Shown in pieces: positions 48,181-57,802 of a stretch of 64,000 nt of DNA (position 1 is its first letter; the number at the start of each line of letters is the position of its first letter). The stretch covers positions 124,001 to 188,000 of the forward strand of contig NZ_LN831029.1 of NCBI RefSeq assembly GCF_001457475.1, written 5' to 3'. This DNA is from Achromobacter xylosoxidans (lineage in GTDB: Bacteria > Pseudomonadota > Gammaproteobacteria > Burkholderiales > Burkholderiaceae_B). Both the position numbers and the translations under genes were made by a program. The notes below the pieces were generated by a model. It saw only the letters and a program-made list of their open reading frames with translations. It had not been told where the DNA came from and did not search any database.

Positions 48181-49152
48181 TTATTTGCTCTGCACGCGCA
48201 GGCGCGGATCGACGGCGAAGTACAGCAGGTCGACGACGAGGTTGATGACGACGAACATGAAGGCGATCAGCACCAGGTAGGCGGCCATCACCGGGATGTC
48301 CACCATGCTGATGGCCTGGATGAACAGCAGTCCCATGCCGGGCCACTGGAACACCGTTTCGGTGATGATGGCGAAGGCGATGATGGAGCCGAGCTGCAGG
48401 CCGGTGATGGTGATGACCGGCACCATGGTGTTCTTGAGCGCATGGCGGAAATTGATCAGGCGTTCCGGCAGGCCGCGGGCCCGGGCGAACTTGATGAAGT
48501 CGGCGCGCAGCACTTCCAGCATCTCGGCGCGCACCAGCCGCATGATCAGGGTCATCTGGAACAGCGCCAGCGTGATGGCCGGCATGATCAGCGCCAGCAG
48601 GCCGGATTTGGTCAAAAAGCCCGTGGTCCACCAGCCCAGCCCGACCACGTCGCCGCGCCCGAAGCTGGGCAGCCATCGCAACTGCACGCCGAAGAACAGG
48701 ATCAGCAGGATGCCGATCAGGAAGGTGGGCAGCGAGATGCCGGCCAGCGAGATCGCCATGAAGGTCTTGGACAGCACGCCGTGGCGCTTGAGCGCGGTGT
48801 AGATGCCCATGGGGATGCCGAGCGCCAGCGCCATCACGGCGGAGACGAACGACAGCTCCAGCGTGGCTGGCAGGCGCTCTTCGAGCAGCTCGCTGACCGG
48901 CCGCCGGTGGCGGTAGGAAATGCCGAAGTCGCCACGCACCGCGTTGGCGACGAAATGCGCGTACTGCACCACGAACGGATCGTTCAATCCCAACTGTTCG
49001 CGCAGCTGCTCGCGCTGTTCGGGCGTGGTGTCCTGCCCGACCATGCTGGCGATCGGATCGCCGACATAGCGGAACATGGAGAACGCGATCAGCGCCACCG
49101 TCAACATCACCAGCACCGACTGGATCAGCCGCTGCGCAATAAAGGAAAGCAT
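48181..49152 (-). CDS. dipeptide ABC transporter permease, DppB-like
   Basis: 323 residues. OppB-type: starts MLSFIAQRLIQSVLVMLTVA, has GLNDPFVVQYAHFVANAVRGDFG, and the EAA region DFIKFARARGLPERLINFRHA with LKNTMVPVITI. The C terminus ends VVDLLYFAVDPRLRVQSK. Together with the DppC-type protein it forms the inner-membrane channel. Confidence 0.93.
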   Translation of the reverse strand: MLSFIAQRLIQSVLVMLTVALIAFSMFRYVGDPIASMVGQDTTPEQREQLREQLGLNDPFVVQYAHFVANAVRGDFGISYRHRRPVSELLEERLPATLELSFVSAVMALALGIPMGIYTALKRHGVLSKTFMAISLAGISLPTFLIGILLILFFGVQLRWLPSFGRGDVVGLGWWTTGFLTKSGLLALIMPAITLALFQMTLIMRLVRAEMLEVLRADFIKFARARGLPERLINFRHALKNTMVPVITITGLQLGSIIAFAIITETVFQWPGMGLLFIQAISMVDIPVMAAYLVLIAFMFVVINLVVDLLYFAVDPRLRVQSK

Positions 49153-49308
49153 GGTTGGATGCCCTCTTGGTCGGATAACGCCGGGCCGCGCGTTGCCGGT
49201 CGCGGCAAGCGGGGCTGGGCCGGGCGCGCCCGGACGGCTGGCGCCGTCGCGGGGGTCGCATCAACACGGCGCCGCGCACGCCCTGCGGCGTGGCGCGGCG
49301 CCCGGGGA

Positions 49309-50916
49309 CTACGGCAGGACCACGTCGCGCAGGTCGAGCACGTCGTCGGCGCGCTGGATGACCTTGATGTTGTCCTTCACGCCCCACGACATCGGCTGCT
49401 GGTGCAGCGGCAGGTAGCCGAAATCGCTGCGCACGATGCCGAAGGCTTCCTTGATCATCGCGTTGCGCTTGGCCTGGTCGGTCTCGACGCCGATCTTGGC
49501 GGTGAGTTCGTCGACCTTCTTGTTGCAGTAGCCACCCAGGTTGAACTGGCCCGCCGCCGTCTTGGCGTCGCGGCACGCGGCCAGGTTCAGCAGCGTGTTG
49601 TGCGCGTCGGTGGAGCTGGGCGTCCAGCCCAGCATGTACATGCTGGTCTGGTTGCCGGCCTGCAGCAGGATCTTGCCGAAGTACTTGGACTTGGTCTGCG
49701 CCAGCAGGTTGATCTTGATGCCGACGCGCGCCAGCATGCCGGCCACCGCCTGGCAGACCTTCTCGTCATTGACGTAGCGGTCGTTGGGGCAGTCCATGGT
49801 GACGGTGAAGCCCTTCGGATAGCCGGCCTCGGCCAGCAGCTTCTTGGCGCGTTCCGGATCCGGCTTGTAGGGCGCGCCGAACGATTCGTCGTAGCCGTTG
49901 ATGGCGGTGGCGATCAGCGAACCGAGCGGCTTGGCCGCGTTGCGCATGATCTTCTCGTTGATGGCCTTGGTGTCCACGGCCAGCACCACCGCTTCGCGCA
50001 CCTTCGGGTCCTTGAAGGGGTTCTTGCCCTTCACGTCCGAGAACAGCAGTTCGTCGCGATCCTGGTCCATGCCGATGAAGATGGCGCGGGCTTCGGGCGC
50101 GGTCAGCGGCTTGACGCCCTTGGCGTCTTCCAGGCGCTTCCAGTCCTGCACCGGCACCGGCTGCACCAGGTCCATCTCGCCGGAGATCAGCGCGGCCACG
50201 CGCGTGGCTTCCTGCGTGATCGGCTGGAAGATGACCTCGTCGACGTTGGTCTTGATGTTCTTATTCCAGTAGCCGTCGTAGCGTTTGAGCACGGTCTTCA
50301 CGTCGGGCTGGCGCGACACCAGCATGAAGGGGCCGGTGCCGTTGGCGTTGAGGTTGGCGTAGTTGCCCTGGTTGTCGCCCTTGACGTTGGTGGCCTCGGT
50401 GGTCTTGTTCTTCTCCGACCACGTCTTGCTCATGATGTAGAGGAACACCCATTCGCGCGGCAGGATCGGGTTGGGCGTGGGGGTGGTGACCTCGATGGTG
50501 TAGTCGTCGACCTTCTTGATGTCGGAGGCCTTGGCGCCGTAGCCCTTCATGTCGGAGCCCGGCGTGAGGCTGCGCTTCCAGGAGAAGATCACGTCATCGG
50601 CGGTGAAGGGCGAGCCGTCGTGGAACTTCACGCCCTTGCGCAGCTTGAAGACCCATTTGGTGGGCTCCGGGTTTTCCCAGCTCTCGGCCAGCAGCGGCGT
50701 CAGTTTCAGGTTGCCGTCATAACCGGCCAGCGTTTCGTAGATGTTGCCCTGGAAGCCCAGCGTGAAAGTCTCGTTCAACGCCATCGGGTCCATCGACGTG
50801 GCGTCGCCTTGATAAGACCAGTGGAAGGTCTTGGCGGCCGCGCCGGCGCTGAACGCCAACGAGGCTGTCAGTGCAGCCGCCAGCGCCGCTTGTTTCAGGT
50901 GGGGGAAAGTACGCAT
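49309..50916 (-). CDS. dipeptide ABC transporter substrate-binding protein, DppA-like
   Basis: 535 residues from ATG 50916, with GGAG 12 bases upstream. Signal peptide RTFPHLKQAALAAALTASLA, cleaved near AGAAAKTF. SBP family 5: LRKGVKFHDGSPFTADDVIFS, PLLAESWENPEPTKW, and a C-terminal FGYLPLHQQPMSWGVKDNI. It captures peptides or similar cations in the periplasm. First gene of the five-gene importer operon; a 156-base gap separates it from the permeases, leaving room for a processing site. Confidence 0.92.
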   Translation of the reverse strand: MRTFPHLKQAALAAALTASLAFSAGAAAKTFHWSYQGDATSMDPMALNETFTLGFQGNIYETLAGYDGNLKLTPLLAESWENPEPTKWVFKLRKGVKFHDGSPFTADDVIFSWKRSLTPGSDMKGYGAKASDIKKVDDYTIEVTTPTPNPILPREWVFLYIMSKTWSEKNKTTEATNVKGDNQGNYANLNANGTGPFMLVSRQPDVKTVLKRYDGYWNKNIKTNVDEVIFQPITQEATRVAALISGEMDLVQPVPVQDWKRLEDAKGVKPLTAPEARAIFIGMDQDRDELLFSDVKGKNPFKDPKVREAVVLAVDTKAINEKIMRNAAKPLGSLIATAINGYDESFGAPYKPDPERAKKLLAEAGYPKGFTVTMDCPNDRYVNDEKVCQAVAGMLARVGIKINLLAQTKSKYFGKILLQAGNQTSMYMLGWTPSSTDAHNTLLNLAACRDAKTAAGQFNLGGYCNKKVDELTAKIGVETDQAKRNAMIKEAFGIVRSDFGYLPLHQQPMSWGVKDNIKVIQRADDVLDLRDVVLP

Positions 50917-51126
50917 AGCCCTCATGCTCCGTAATGCGCGGATAGCGCGACAGAAGTGATAGGGCCCTGGCCCCACGGGGAGCCGGGGCATGGCGTTGCT
51001 GCTACGAGGAAAGGCGGTTCACGGTAGATCCAACCCCTTGTGATTGTCATGGCGGGATGGACCGCACCGATGCAGAACGAATCTTATAGAGCGATTCGTT
51101 TAAGCGTCAATCGGTTTGGATTGGGG

Positions 51127-52497
51127 TTAGTACTTGCTTGCTTTCGCCAATTCACGCACCGCCTGCTTGCGCCGTTCGCTGTCTTCATGGCCCTTGGCCA
51201 GGGCCGACCACTCCGGCCGGCTGCGGGCTTCCTTCAGCGCCTCCGGCAAGGGGCCACGGCGCAGCGTCTCATCGTCGGGGTGGTCCAGCCGCAGCGGCGC
51301 GCGGGCTGCGTGGCCACGACGTTCGAGCGCGTCGATCAGTTGTCTTTGGCGCAGCGCCAGCAGGCGCAGCACCGCGTCGTCGACGCTGATCTCGCGCCAG
51401 CCGCGCAGCTTGCCGGCAACGCGCTTTCCGAGCTTCTCCACGCCCTGCCACAGTCCGCCGGCGGCGGCGCCGATCAGCATGCCCGTGCCCAGGCTCAGCC
51501 CCGCGCTGAGCAGGTCCACCGCCGCGCCGGCCATGGCGCCCGCGGCGGCGCCCATGCCGACCTGCACGCCCATGTCCTTGAGCGCCTGCGGGTGGAACAG
51601 GTCCATGCCCCAGCGCTCACCTTGCAGCGGCAGCGCGTCGTCATCGAAATCGGACGCACGGAAGTTGTAGAGCGCCAGCAAGGCGGTGACGCAGGCCTGT
51701 TCGCGCTGGCGTACCTGCTGGCGCAACTGCCGGGCGGCGGCCGTCAATGCGGCTTCGTCGCTGGGACTGGTGATGCGCAACGCGGCCACGTCGATCAGCA
51801 GGTCGGCCAGCAGTTCGAAGGCCGCGGCGTGGCGTTCGCGCCGTTGGCGCGCCAGCGTATCGGCCAGGCGCGCCAGGGTGTCGGCGTGGCGATCCAGCAG
51901 CACGCCCAGCTTGGCGTACAGCTGTTGCTCGCCATCGAGCGGCGGCGCCACGGTGTCGAATTCCACCGTCGCGTGCAGGCCCAGCCGCGCCAGCGCGTCG
52001 CGCCATTCGGCGGCGCGATGCGCGGGCGCATTGACGAAATTGAGCACCGGCAGCAGGGGCCGGCCGCAGGCGGCCAGGATGGCGAGTTCGTCGCGATGCT
52101 TGCCCAGCACCGGGTCGCGCGCATCGATCACATACAGCGCCGCATCGCAGTCCAGCATCTTCTTGAGCACGCGCGCTTCCTGCTCGTAGCGCCCGTGCGC
52201 TTCCGGCGTGTCGAGAAAGCGCCGCACGCGCGCCGGCCCGTCCAGCCGTTCGCCGGGCTGGCCCAGGCGCTCCAGGTATTCGAGCAGGGCGATGCTGTCT
52301 TCCATGCCGGGCGTGTCGAACCACTCCAGCACCGCGCGTCCATCCAGGCGCAGGCGCGCGCCTTCCACGTGGCGGGTGGTGCCGGGCTGGTCGGCGACGT
52401 CGCCGAAGGTGGTGTCGCGGGTCAGCGTGCGCAGCAGCGAGGTCTTGCCGGTGTTGGTGTGTCCCACCACCGCGACGTTGATGACGCGCTCAGTCAT
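51127..52497 (-). CDS. GTPase with DUF3482 domain
   Basis: 456 residues. Era/EngA-like G domain: G1 GHTNTGKTS (12-20), a T in the GTTRHVEG G2 loop, G3 DTPGME (61-66). The base-specificity motif NKxD is degenerate: the strand ends LPVLNFVNAPAH. A glycine-zipper hydrophobic stretch (about 318-360, GMGAAAGAMAGAAVD and following) suggests membrane insertion or oligomerisation, as in DUF3482. Its start overlaps the DUF2868 gene stop by 8 bases. The pair is widespread but uncharacterised and recalls the YcjX/YcjF pair of enterics. Confidence 0.88.
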   Translation of the reverse strand: MTERVINVAVVGHTNTGKTSLLRTLTRDTTFGDVADQPGTTRHVEGARLRLDGRAVLEWFDTPGMEDSIALLEYLERLGQPGERLDGPARVRRFLDTPEAHGRYEQEARVLKKMLDCDAALYVIDARDPVLGKHRDELAILAACGRPLLPVLNFVNAPAHRAAEWRDALARLGLHATVEFDTVAPPLDGEQQLYAKLGVLLDRHADTLARLADTLARQRRERHAAAFELLADLLIDVAALRITSPSDEAALTAAARQLRQQVRQREQACVTALLALYNFRASDFDDDALPLQGERWGMDLFHPQALKDMGVQVGMGAAAGAMAGAAVDLLSAGLSLGTGMLIGAAAGGLWQGVEKLGKRVAGKLRGWREISVDDAVLRLLALRQRQLIDALERRGHAARAPLRLDHPDDETLRRGPLPEALKEARSRPEWSALAKGHEDSERRKQAVRELAKASKY

Positions 52498-53920
52498 GGC
52501 CCTGCTCCAGCCAGGCCAGCGCCGCGGCGCCGGGCCCGAAGACGGCGCCGGCCGCCAGCCCCAGGGCGGCCAAGCGTTCGCGCCACAGCGCTTCGCGGGT
52601 GTCGGCCGCGGCCGGCGCCAGCAGCCAGACGCGGGTCTGGCCGGCGTGCGCCGCCAGCTCGGCGATCAAGGCCAGCGTGCCGCGGTCGGGCGTCTGGCGC
52701 GCATCGCAGGCGATCAGCAGGCGCGAGGCGGCGGCCTGAGACAAGGCATCCAGCAGGTGGTTGCGCTGCTCGCGCGTGTCCAGGTTGCCCGCCTGGCGGA
52801 TGGACGCGGCCGGGACGGCGGGGGGCCAGTGCAGGTCGGCGGGCAGTTCCAGTCCCATCAGCACCGGCTGGCCGCCCAGCGCGGCGGGCAGCGGCGCCGC
52901 CACGCGCGGCTGGTGCAAGGGGTCGACCGGCCGGTCGATGCCAGTGGACTGGGCCGGCGGTTCGAGCCGGTCGCGCAGCGCGGCGTAGCCCGCCAGCGCG
53001 GGGTCGATGGCCAGGCCGCGCAGGGCGCGCCGGGTGACCAGCAGGCAGGCCAGCCAGGCCAGCAGGCGCGGCACGATGCCGTAGGTCACGAACACGCCGA
53101 TCAGCCACCACGACCATTGCACCTGGGCATCGGCGCCCAACGCCTGGACGCCGTCGCTGGCGCGCACCATGGCGGCGTCCGGCAGCGGAAAGCCCAGTTG
53201 CGACGGCAGCCAGCCGACGACCTGGGTCAACCACACGAAAGTGTCCGGCGCCAGCAAGGTGGTGGCCCAGATGAAGCGGTAGCTGGCGGTGGACAACAGC
53301 GCCAGCAGGGTCGCCAGCGCCGCGCCCAGGCCCGCCAGCCAGAGCCCGTGGCTGACCGCGCCGAACAGGCCGCGCAGGGCGCCGGCGCGGGCCAGCAGGT
53401 TGAGGAAGGCCTGCGGCACCAGCGCGCTGTCGGGGCCGCGCGCCAGCTTGCGGGTGGCCCAGAGCCACAACCGCCCGAGCGGCGTCATGGCCGCGGGCCG
53501 CAGCAGGAAGCTGGCCAGCCACAGGACGAAGGTCAGCAGGTGCAGGCCGAGCAAGGCGGCCAGCGCCCACAGCACGTTGACGGCGCGGCCGCCATCGCCG
53601 AGGGCGCCCGCCGCCACGCCGGCGCCGGACAGCAACGCCAGCAGCAACAGCAGCGCCAGCACCGCGAATGCGCTGCGGCGCCAGCCGTCCACCAGCGGAA
53701 CCAGGTTTTCGCGCTGCGCCAGTGCTTGCGCGCGCGCCAGGATGCGGGCCGGCAGCGGGATGTCGAGTTGTCGTACCCGGCGCACCACGGTGGCGTCTTC
53801 CAGCGGGCCCCAGTGCGCTTCGCGCAGCCGGATCAGTTCGGCCAGCCAATGGGCGCGCAGCGGCGCCGGGTCGAAGGCCTCGGGGGAGGTGGAAACGTCG
53901 CGGGAAGTCGGCGATGGCAT
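52490..53920 (-). CDS. DUF2868 domain-containing membrane protein
   Basis: 476 residues. The N-terminal cytoplasmic part (HWLAELIRLREAHWGPLEDA) is followed by about four transmembrane segments: FAVLALLLLLALLSGAGVAA, the ALAALLGLHLLTFVLWLASF helix, one near 195-215, and one near 270-290. The C-terminal 180 residues form a soluble domain containing LLIACDARQTPDRGTLALI. DUF2868 proteins nearly always accompany the DUF3482 GTPase, with which this gene is translationally coupled. Role unknown. Confidence 0.86.
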   Translation of the reverse strand: MPSPTSRDVSTSPEAFDPAPLRAHWLAELIRLREAHWGPLEDATVVRRVRQLDIPLPARILARAQALAQRENLVPLVDGWRRSAFAVLALLLLLALLSGAGVAAGALGDGGRAVNVLWALAALLGLHLLTFVLWLASFLLRPAAMTPLGRLWLWATRKLARGPDSALVPQAFLNLLARAGALRGLFGAVSHGLWLAGLGAALATLLALLSTASYRFIWATTLLAPDTFVWLTQVVGWLPSQLGFPLPDAAMVRASDGVQALGADAQVQWSWWLIGVFVTYGIVPRLLAWLACLLVTRRALRGLAIDPALAGYAALRDRLEPPAQSTGIDRPVDPLHQPRVAAPLPAALGGQPVLMGLELPADLHWPPAVPAASIRQAGNLDTREQRNHLLDALSQAAASRLLIACDARQTPDRGTLALIAELAAHAGQTRVWLLAPAAADTREALWRERLAALGLAAGAVFGPGAAALAWLEQGHD

Positions 53921-53986
53921 CGCGGGCGGGGCAGGCGATCAGGCCGCGAAGGGCGATGCGCCATTGTAGACCGCGCGGCGGCCGGC

Positions 53987-54874
53987 TCAGTGCTTGCGGT
54001 GGGCGGCGCGGTATTGGCCCGGGGTGACGCCGACGGCGTCGCGGAACACGCGCGACAGATGGCTGGCGTTGCCGAAACCGGCCGCCTGCGCGATGCCGGC
54101 CAGGTCGCCCTTGCCGGCCGCCAGCAGGCGGCGCGCGTGAGCCAGGCGGCGGGCGCGCACCCAGGAATGCGGCGGCTCGCCGAACGAGGTGTGGAACATG
54201 CGCGCGAAGTGATAGGTGGACAGCGCGGCCACGCCGGCCAGTTGGTCCAGCGTCAGCGGCTCGGCGAGGTGCGCGTCGACATAGTCCATGACCCGCCGCC
54301 GCACCGCCGGCGCCAGCCCGCCGCGCGCCGGCGCCACGGCCTTGCGCGACACGCCCTGGTTCAGCAGGTGATGCAGCACGGTCTCGGCCGCGCTGCTGGC
54401 AGCCAGGCGCTCGGCGGGCGCGGTCCAGTCGCTATCGAGCAGCGCCCGGCATACGTCGGTCAGCGACTCGTCGTGGATGTAGGTGCGGTCGCGCAGTTCC
54501 AGCGCGCGCGGTTCGCAGTCGAGCCGCATCACGGCCTCGCGCGCCAGCCGTTCCGGCGCGATGTACAGGTGCAGGAAATGCACCGTGTCGTTCATGCACC
54601 AGCGCGAATAGTGCTCGGCCGGCAGCACGCAGAATTTGCCCGCGCCGCCGTGCAGCGGATTGCCGACCCGGAACGACTTCTCGCCGCCGTGCAGGTACAG
54701 CGACAGCGTGTGGTGTCCAGGCATGTCGTAGCCCAGCGTTTCGTGGGCGCTGCGGCCCCATTGCGAAATGGCGATGCCCTCGCCCAGCGAGGCGGCACGC
54801 GCCAGTGTCGCGCTGGAGGCGGACAGCGTGCGAAAGACGGAGAAGTCGGACGGTGCCGAAGCGGTGGTACCCAT
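53987..54874 (-). CDS. AraC family transcriptional regulator
   Basis: 295 residues. N-terminal ligand/dimer region without strong motif; C-terminal double helix-turn-helix (about 195-290) with LTLDQLAGVAALSTYHFARM and AGFGNASHLSRVFRDAVGVT, ending PGQYRAAHRKH. It is divergent from an EamA exporter gene with a 169-base gap and is its likely regulator. The effector is unknown. Confidence 0.92.
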   Translation of the reverse strand: MGTTASAPSDFSVFRTLSASSATLARAASLGEGIAISQWGRSAHETLGYDMPGHHTLSLYLHGGEKSFRVGNPLHGGAGKFCVLPAEHYSRWCMNDTVHFLHLYIAPERLAREAVMRLDCEPRALELRDRTYIHDESLTDVCRALLDSDWTAPAERLAASSAAETVLHHLLNQGVSRKAVAPARGGLAPAVRRRVMDYVDAHLAEPLTLDQLAGVAALSTYHFARMFHTSFGEPPHSWVRARRLAHARRLLAAGKGDLAGIAQAAGFGNASHLSRVFRDAVGVTPGQYRAAHRKH

Positions 54875-55043
54875 GGAACTGAAATGCTACTGCGATCGCC
54901 GCGCGCGTGGCACGCGCGGGTGCGGAAAAACCGCAAGAACCGGCAATTTTTTCGTCCGCCGCGGGCGCAGACTGGGCGTCGGAGCCCGCGATTTTCGCGG
55001 TGCCGGATGTCATGTCCTTTTTGGCCCTGCCGAGCGTCCCAAA

Positions 55044-55937
55044 GTGAATCTATTCCTGTATTTCCTGACCGTCGTCATCTGGGGCACCACCTGGATCGCC
55101 ATCAAGCTGCAGCTTGGGGTGGTGGCGATTCCCGTGTCCATCTTCTACCGCTTTGCGCTGGCCGGCCTGGTGCTGTTCGCCGCGTTGCTGCTGACCCGCA
55201 AATTGCAACGCCTGGATCGCCGCGGGCACGCGTTGTGCCTGGGCCAGGGGCTGTGCCTGTTCTGCCTGAACTTCCTGTGCTTCTACACGGCCACGCAGTG
55301 GATTCCGAGCGGCCTGGTGTCGGTGGTGTTCTCGGCCGCCACGCTGTGGAACGCATTGAATGCGCGGCTGTGGTTCGGCACCCGCATCGCGCCGCGCGTG
55401 ATGGTGGCGGGGGTGATCGGCTTCACCGGCCTGGTGCTGCTGTTCTGGCCCGAGCTCGCGGGCCAGGAGGCCAGCCGCGAGACGCTGCTCGGACTGGGCT
55501 TCGCGCTGCTGGGCACGTTCTGCTTTTCCACCGGCAACATGCTGTCGTCGCTGCAGCAGCGCGCCGGCATCCGTCCGCTCACCGGCAACGCCTACAGCAT
55601 GCTGTACGGCGCCGCCGTGTTGCTGGCCGGCTGCCTGGCCGCGGGCGTGCCGTTCCGTTTCGACACCTCCGCGGCCTATGTCGGCGCCCTGCTCTACCTG
55701 GCGATTCCGGGGTCGGTGATCGGCTTCACCGCCTACCTGACGCTGGTGGGACGCATGGGCCCGGCGCGCGCCGCCTATTGCACCGTGTTGTTCCCGGTGG
55801 TGGCGCTGAGCGTGTCGACCTTCGTCGAGGGCTACCAGTGGACGCCCGCCGCCCTGCTCGGGCTGGCGCTGGTGATGTTCGGCAACCTGCTGGTCTTCAC
55901 CAGGTGGTCGCCGTTCTCGCGCCGCGTGGCGGCTTGA
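55044..55937 (+). CDS. EamA/DMT family transporter
   Basis: 297 residues starting at GTG 55044 (MNLFLYFLTVVIWGTTWIAI); upstream in-frame residues are charged and not family-like. Ten hydrophobic segments in two EamA repeats, with SIFYRFALAGLVLFAALLL and the second-repeat PVVALSVSTFVEGYQWTP. The WGTTWIAIK and FYRF pattern is typical of RhtA-like exporters. Substrate unknown. Divergent from the AraC regulator. Confidence 0.88.
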   Translation: MNLFLYFLTVVIWGTTWIAIKLQLGVVAIPVSIFYRFALAGLVLFAALLLTRKLQRLDRRGHALCLGQGLCLFCLNFLCFYTATQWIPSGLVSVVFSAATLWNALNARLWFGTRIAPRVMVAGVIGFTGLVLLFWPELAGQEASRETLLGLGFALLGTFCFSTGNMLSSLQQRAGIRPLTGNAYSMLYGAAVLLAGCLAAGVPFRFDTSAAYVGALLYLAIPGSVIGFTAYLTLVGRMGPARAAYCTVLFPVVALSVSTFVEGYQWTPAALLGLALVMFGNLLVFTRWSPFSRRVAA

Positions 55938-55964
55938 TCGACATGGGCGCGCGGCGCAAGTGTG

Positions 55965-57173
55965 CTAGGCGCCCTGGCGCGACAACGCGCGCAGCGCGTC
56001 GAGCAGGCGGTCGATCTCCTCGTCGCGGGTCAGGTAGCTGACCGAGGCGCGCGCGATGTGCGCCAGGCCGCGCGCGTTCATGTCCAGCGGCGTGTACGGC
56101 GCGCCGTTGCTGCCGATGGTGATGCCTTGCGCGGCCAGCGTCCGCTGCACGGCGGCAGGGTCGTGCCCGGCGAGATTGAACGACACCAGGCCGGACAGTT
56201 CGCGGCCCTGGTCCAGCACCTCGATGCCGGCAATGGCGCGCAGCTCCGCCCGCAAGGCCTGGGCGACCAGGTCGATGCGGGCGCGGATGGCTTCCAGGCC
56301 GATATCGAGCGCTTCCTGCAACGCATTGGCCAGGCCTGCGCGCAACGCCATCGAAGCTTCGGCGGATTCGAAGCGCGTGGCATCGTCGCGCAGTTGCGGC
56401 TCGCCGTCGGCGCCCAGCGGCGCCGAATGGGTGTCGACGAACGCGGGCGCCAGGCGCGGCAGGAATTCGCGCCGCACATACAGCAGGCCGGTGCCGCGCG
56501 GGCCGCGCAGGGCCTTGCGGCCGGCGCCGCTGAGGACGTCGCAACCGACCTCGGCCACGTCGATCGGCACCTGTCCCACCGCCTGCGCCGCATCGATGAA
56601 GTACGGCACGCCCGCGGCGCGTGTGACGCGGCCGATGGCGGCCGCCGGGTTGATCAGGCCGCCGTTGGCCGGCAACCAGGTCAGCGCGACCAGGCGCACC
56701 CGTTCGTCCAGCATGGCGCGCAGCGCATCGGCGTCGACACAGCCGCTGTCATCGGATGGAATCGTCTCGATGCTCGCGCCCGCGCGTTGTGCCGCCAGCC
56801 GCATGGCGGCAAGGTTGCCGCCCCATTCATGGCGGCCCACCAGGATGCGGTCGCCGGGGCGCCAGGGTCCCAGCGCGGCGAATGCGGCGCCCCACCCTGG
56901 GGAATTGCCGCCGGTCAGGGCGATCTCGCCTGGCTGGGCATTGAGCAGTTGCGCGGCCAACTGGCGCGCCTGCTCGGTGTGGGCGCGCGCGGCCACGCCC
57001 GCCTCCATCGGCCCGTGTTCGGCTTCGCGCCGCAGGTGGGCCTGGATGGCATCGAGCGTGGCCGCCGACGGCAACGATGCGCCGGCATGGTTGAAGTGGA
57101 CGGTGGTGCGCGTGCCGGGCGTGGCGGCGCGCAGCGCTTCGAGGGTGGCGGCGGTGAGGACGGCGGCGGGCAT
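55965..57173 (-). CDS. aminotransferase class V family protein
   Basis: 402 residues from ATG 57173. PLP-binding lysine K220 in LSGAGRKALRGPRGTG and the pyridine-nitrogen aspartate D194 in YFIDAAQAVGQ. The NHAGASLPSAATLDA N-terminal loop and TPLDMNARGL C-terminal region match the cysteine desulfurase-like/isopenicillin epimerase branch. The reaction could be racemisation, beta-elimination or transamination and cannot be fixed from sequence. It follows a RidA-type gene by 47 bases; RidA removes reactive enamines made by PLP lyases, so a lyase role is attractive. Confidence 0.87.
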   Translation of the reverse strand: MPAAVLTAATLEALRAATPGTRTTVHFNHAGASLPSAATLDAIQAHLRREAEHGPMEAGVAARAHTEQARQLAAQLLNAQPGEIALTGGNSPGWGAAFAALGPWRPGDRILVGRHEWGGNLAAMRLAAQRAGASIETIPSDDSGCVDADALRAMLDERVRLVALTWLPANGGLINPAAAIGRVTRAAGVPYFIDAAQAVGQVPIDVAEVGCDVLSGAGRKALRGPRGTGLLYVRREFLPRLAPAFVDTHSAPLGADGEPQLRDDATRFESAEASMALRAGLANALQEALDIGLEAIRARIDLVAQALRAELRAIAGIEVLDQGRELSGLVSFNLAGHDPAAVQRTLAAQGITIGSNGAPYTPLDMNARGLAHIARASVSYLTRDEEIDRLLDALRALSRQGA

Positions 57174-57220
57174 GAGGGTTCCAGGAAAAACGCGCCGGGC
57201 TTGCGTCCGGCGCCGGGGCA

Positions 57221-57694
57221 TCAGGCGGGCGTCAGTGCGACGACGGCTTCCACCTCGACCGCCACGCCCTGCGGCAGCGAGGCCACGCCCACCGCGCTGC
57301 GCGCGTGGCGGCCGGCATCGCCGAACACTTCCACCATCAGGTCCGAGGCGCCGTTGGCGACCGCGCTCTGGCGATTGAAGTCCGGCGTGCTGGCGACGAA
57401 CACGCCCAGGCGCACCACGCGCGCCACGCGATCGAGCCGGTCGCCGGTGGCGGCCGCGATCTGCGCCAGGATCCCCAGGGCCGACAGGCGCGCCGCGCTG
57501 ACGCCGTCCGCTTCGGAAATCTGGTTGCCCAACTGGCCCAGGAACGCCGCCTTGCCGCCTTCGCGCGAGATCTGGCCGGAGATGTACAGCAGATTGCCCT
57601 CCTGCACGAAGGGCACGTAATTGGCGGCGGGCGCGGCGGCGGCTTCGAGCACAAGGCCGAGTTCGGCCACGCGGCCGGAGATCGTACGGGTCAT
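57221..57694 (-). CDS. RidA family (YjgF/YER057c/UK114) protein
   Basis: 157 residues from ATG 57694 behind AGGTG. The RidA-like fold is shown by YVPFVQEGNLLYISGQISRE, LGNQISEADGVSAARLSALG and ARSAVGVASLPQGVAVEVEA. The conserved arginine of the enamine deaminase core is in the ARSAVGV segment. It is about 30 residues longer than classic RidA and fits the Rid6/Rid7-like larger group. Likely removes 2-aminoacrylate-type intermediates produced by a partner PLP enzyme downstream. Confidence 0.87.
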   Translation of the reverse strand: MTRTISGRVAELGLVLEAAAAPAANYVPFVQEGNLLYISGQISREGGKAAFLGQLGNQISEADGVSAARLSALGILAQIAAATGDRLDRVARVVRLGVFVASTPDFNRQSAVANGASDLMVEVFGDAGRHARSAVGVASLPQGVAVEVEAVVALTPA

Positions 57695-57802
57695 GGAATC
57701 ACCTGTGAGACGGAAAAGGGAAAAAACGATCCCCATGCTATCGGCGCGCGCCGTGCCTGACCAATCAATTATTGCGAACCACGTATGAGTAAAAGTAATG
57801 CA

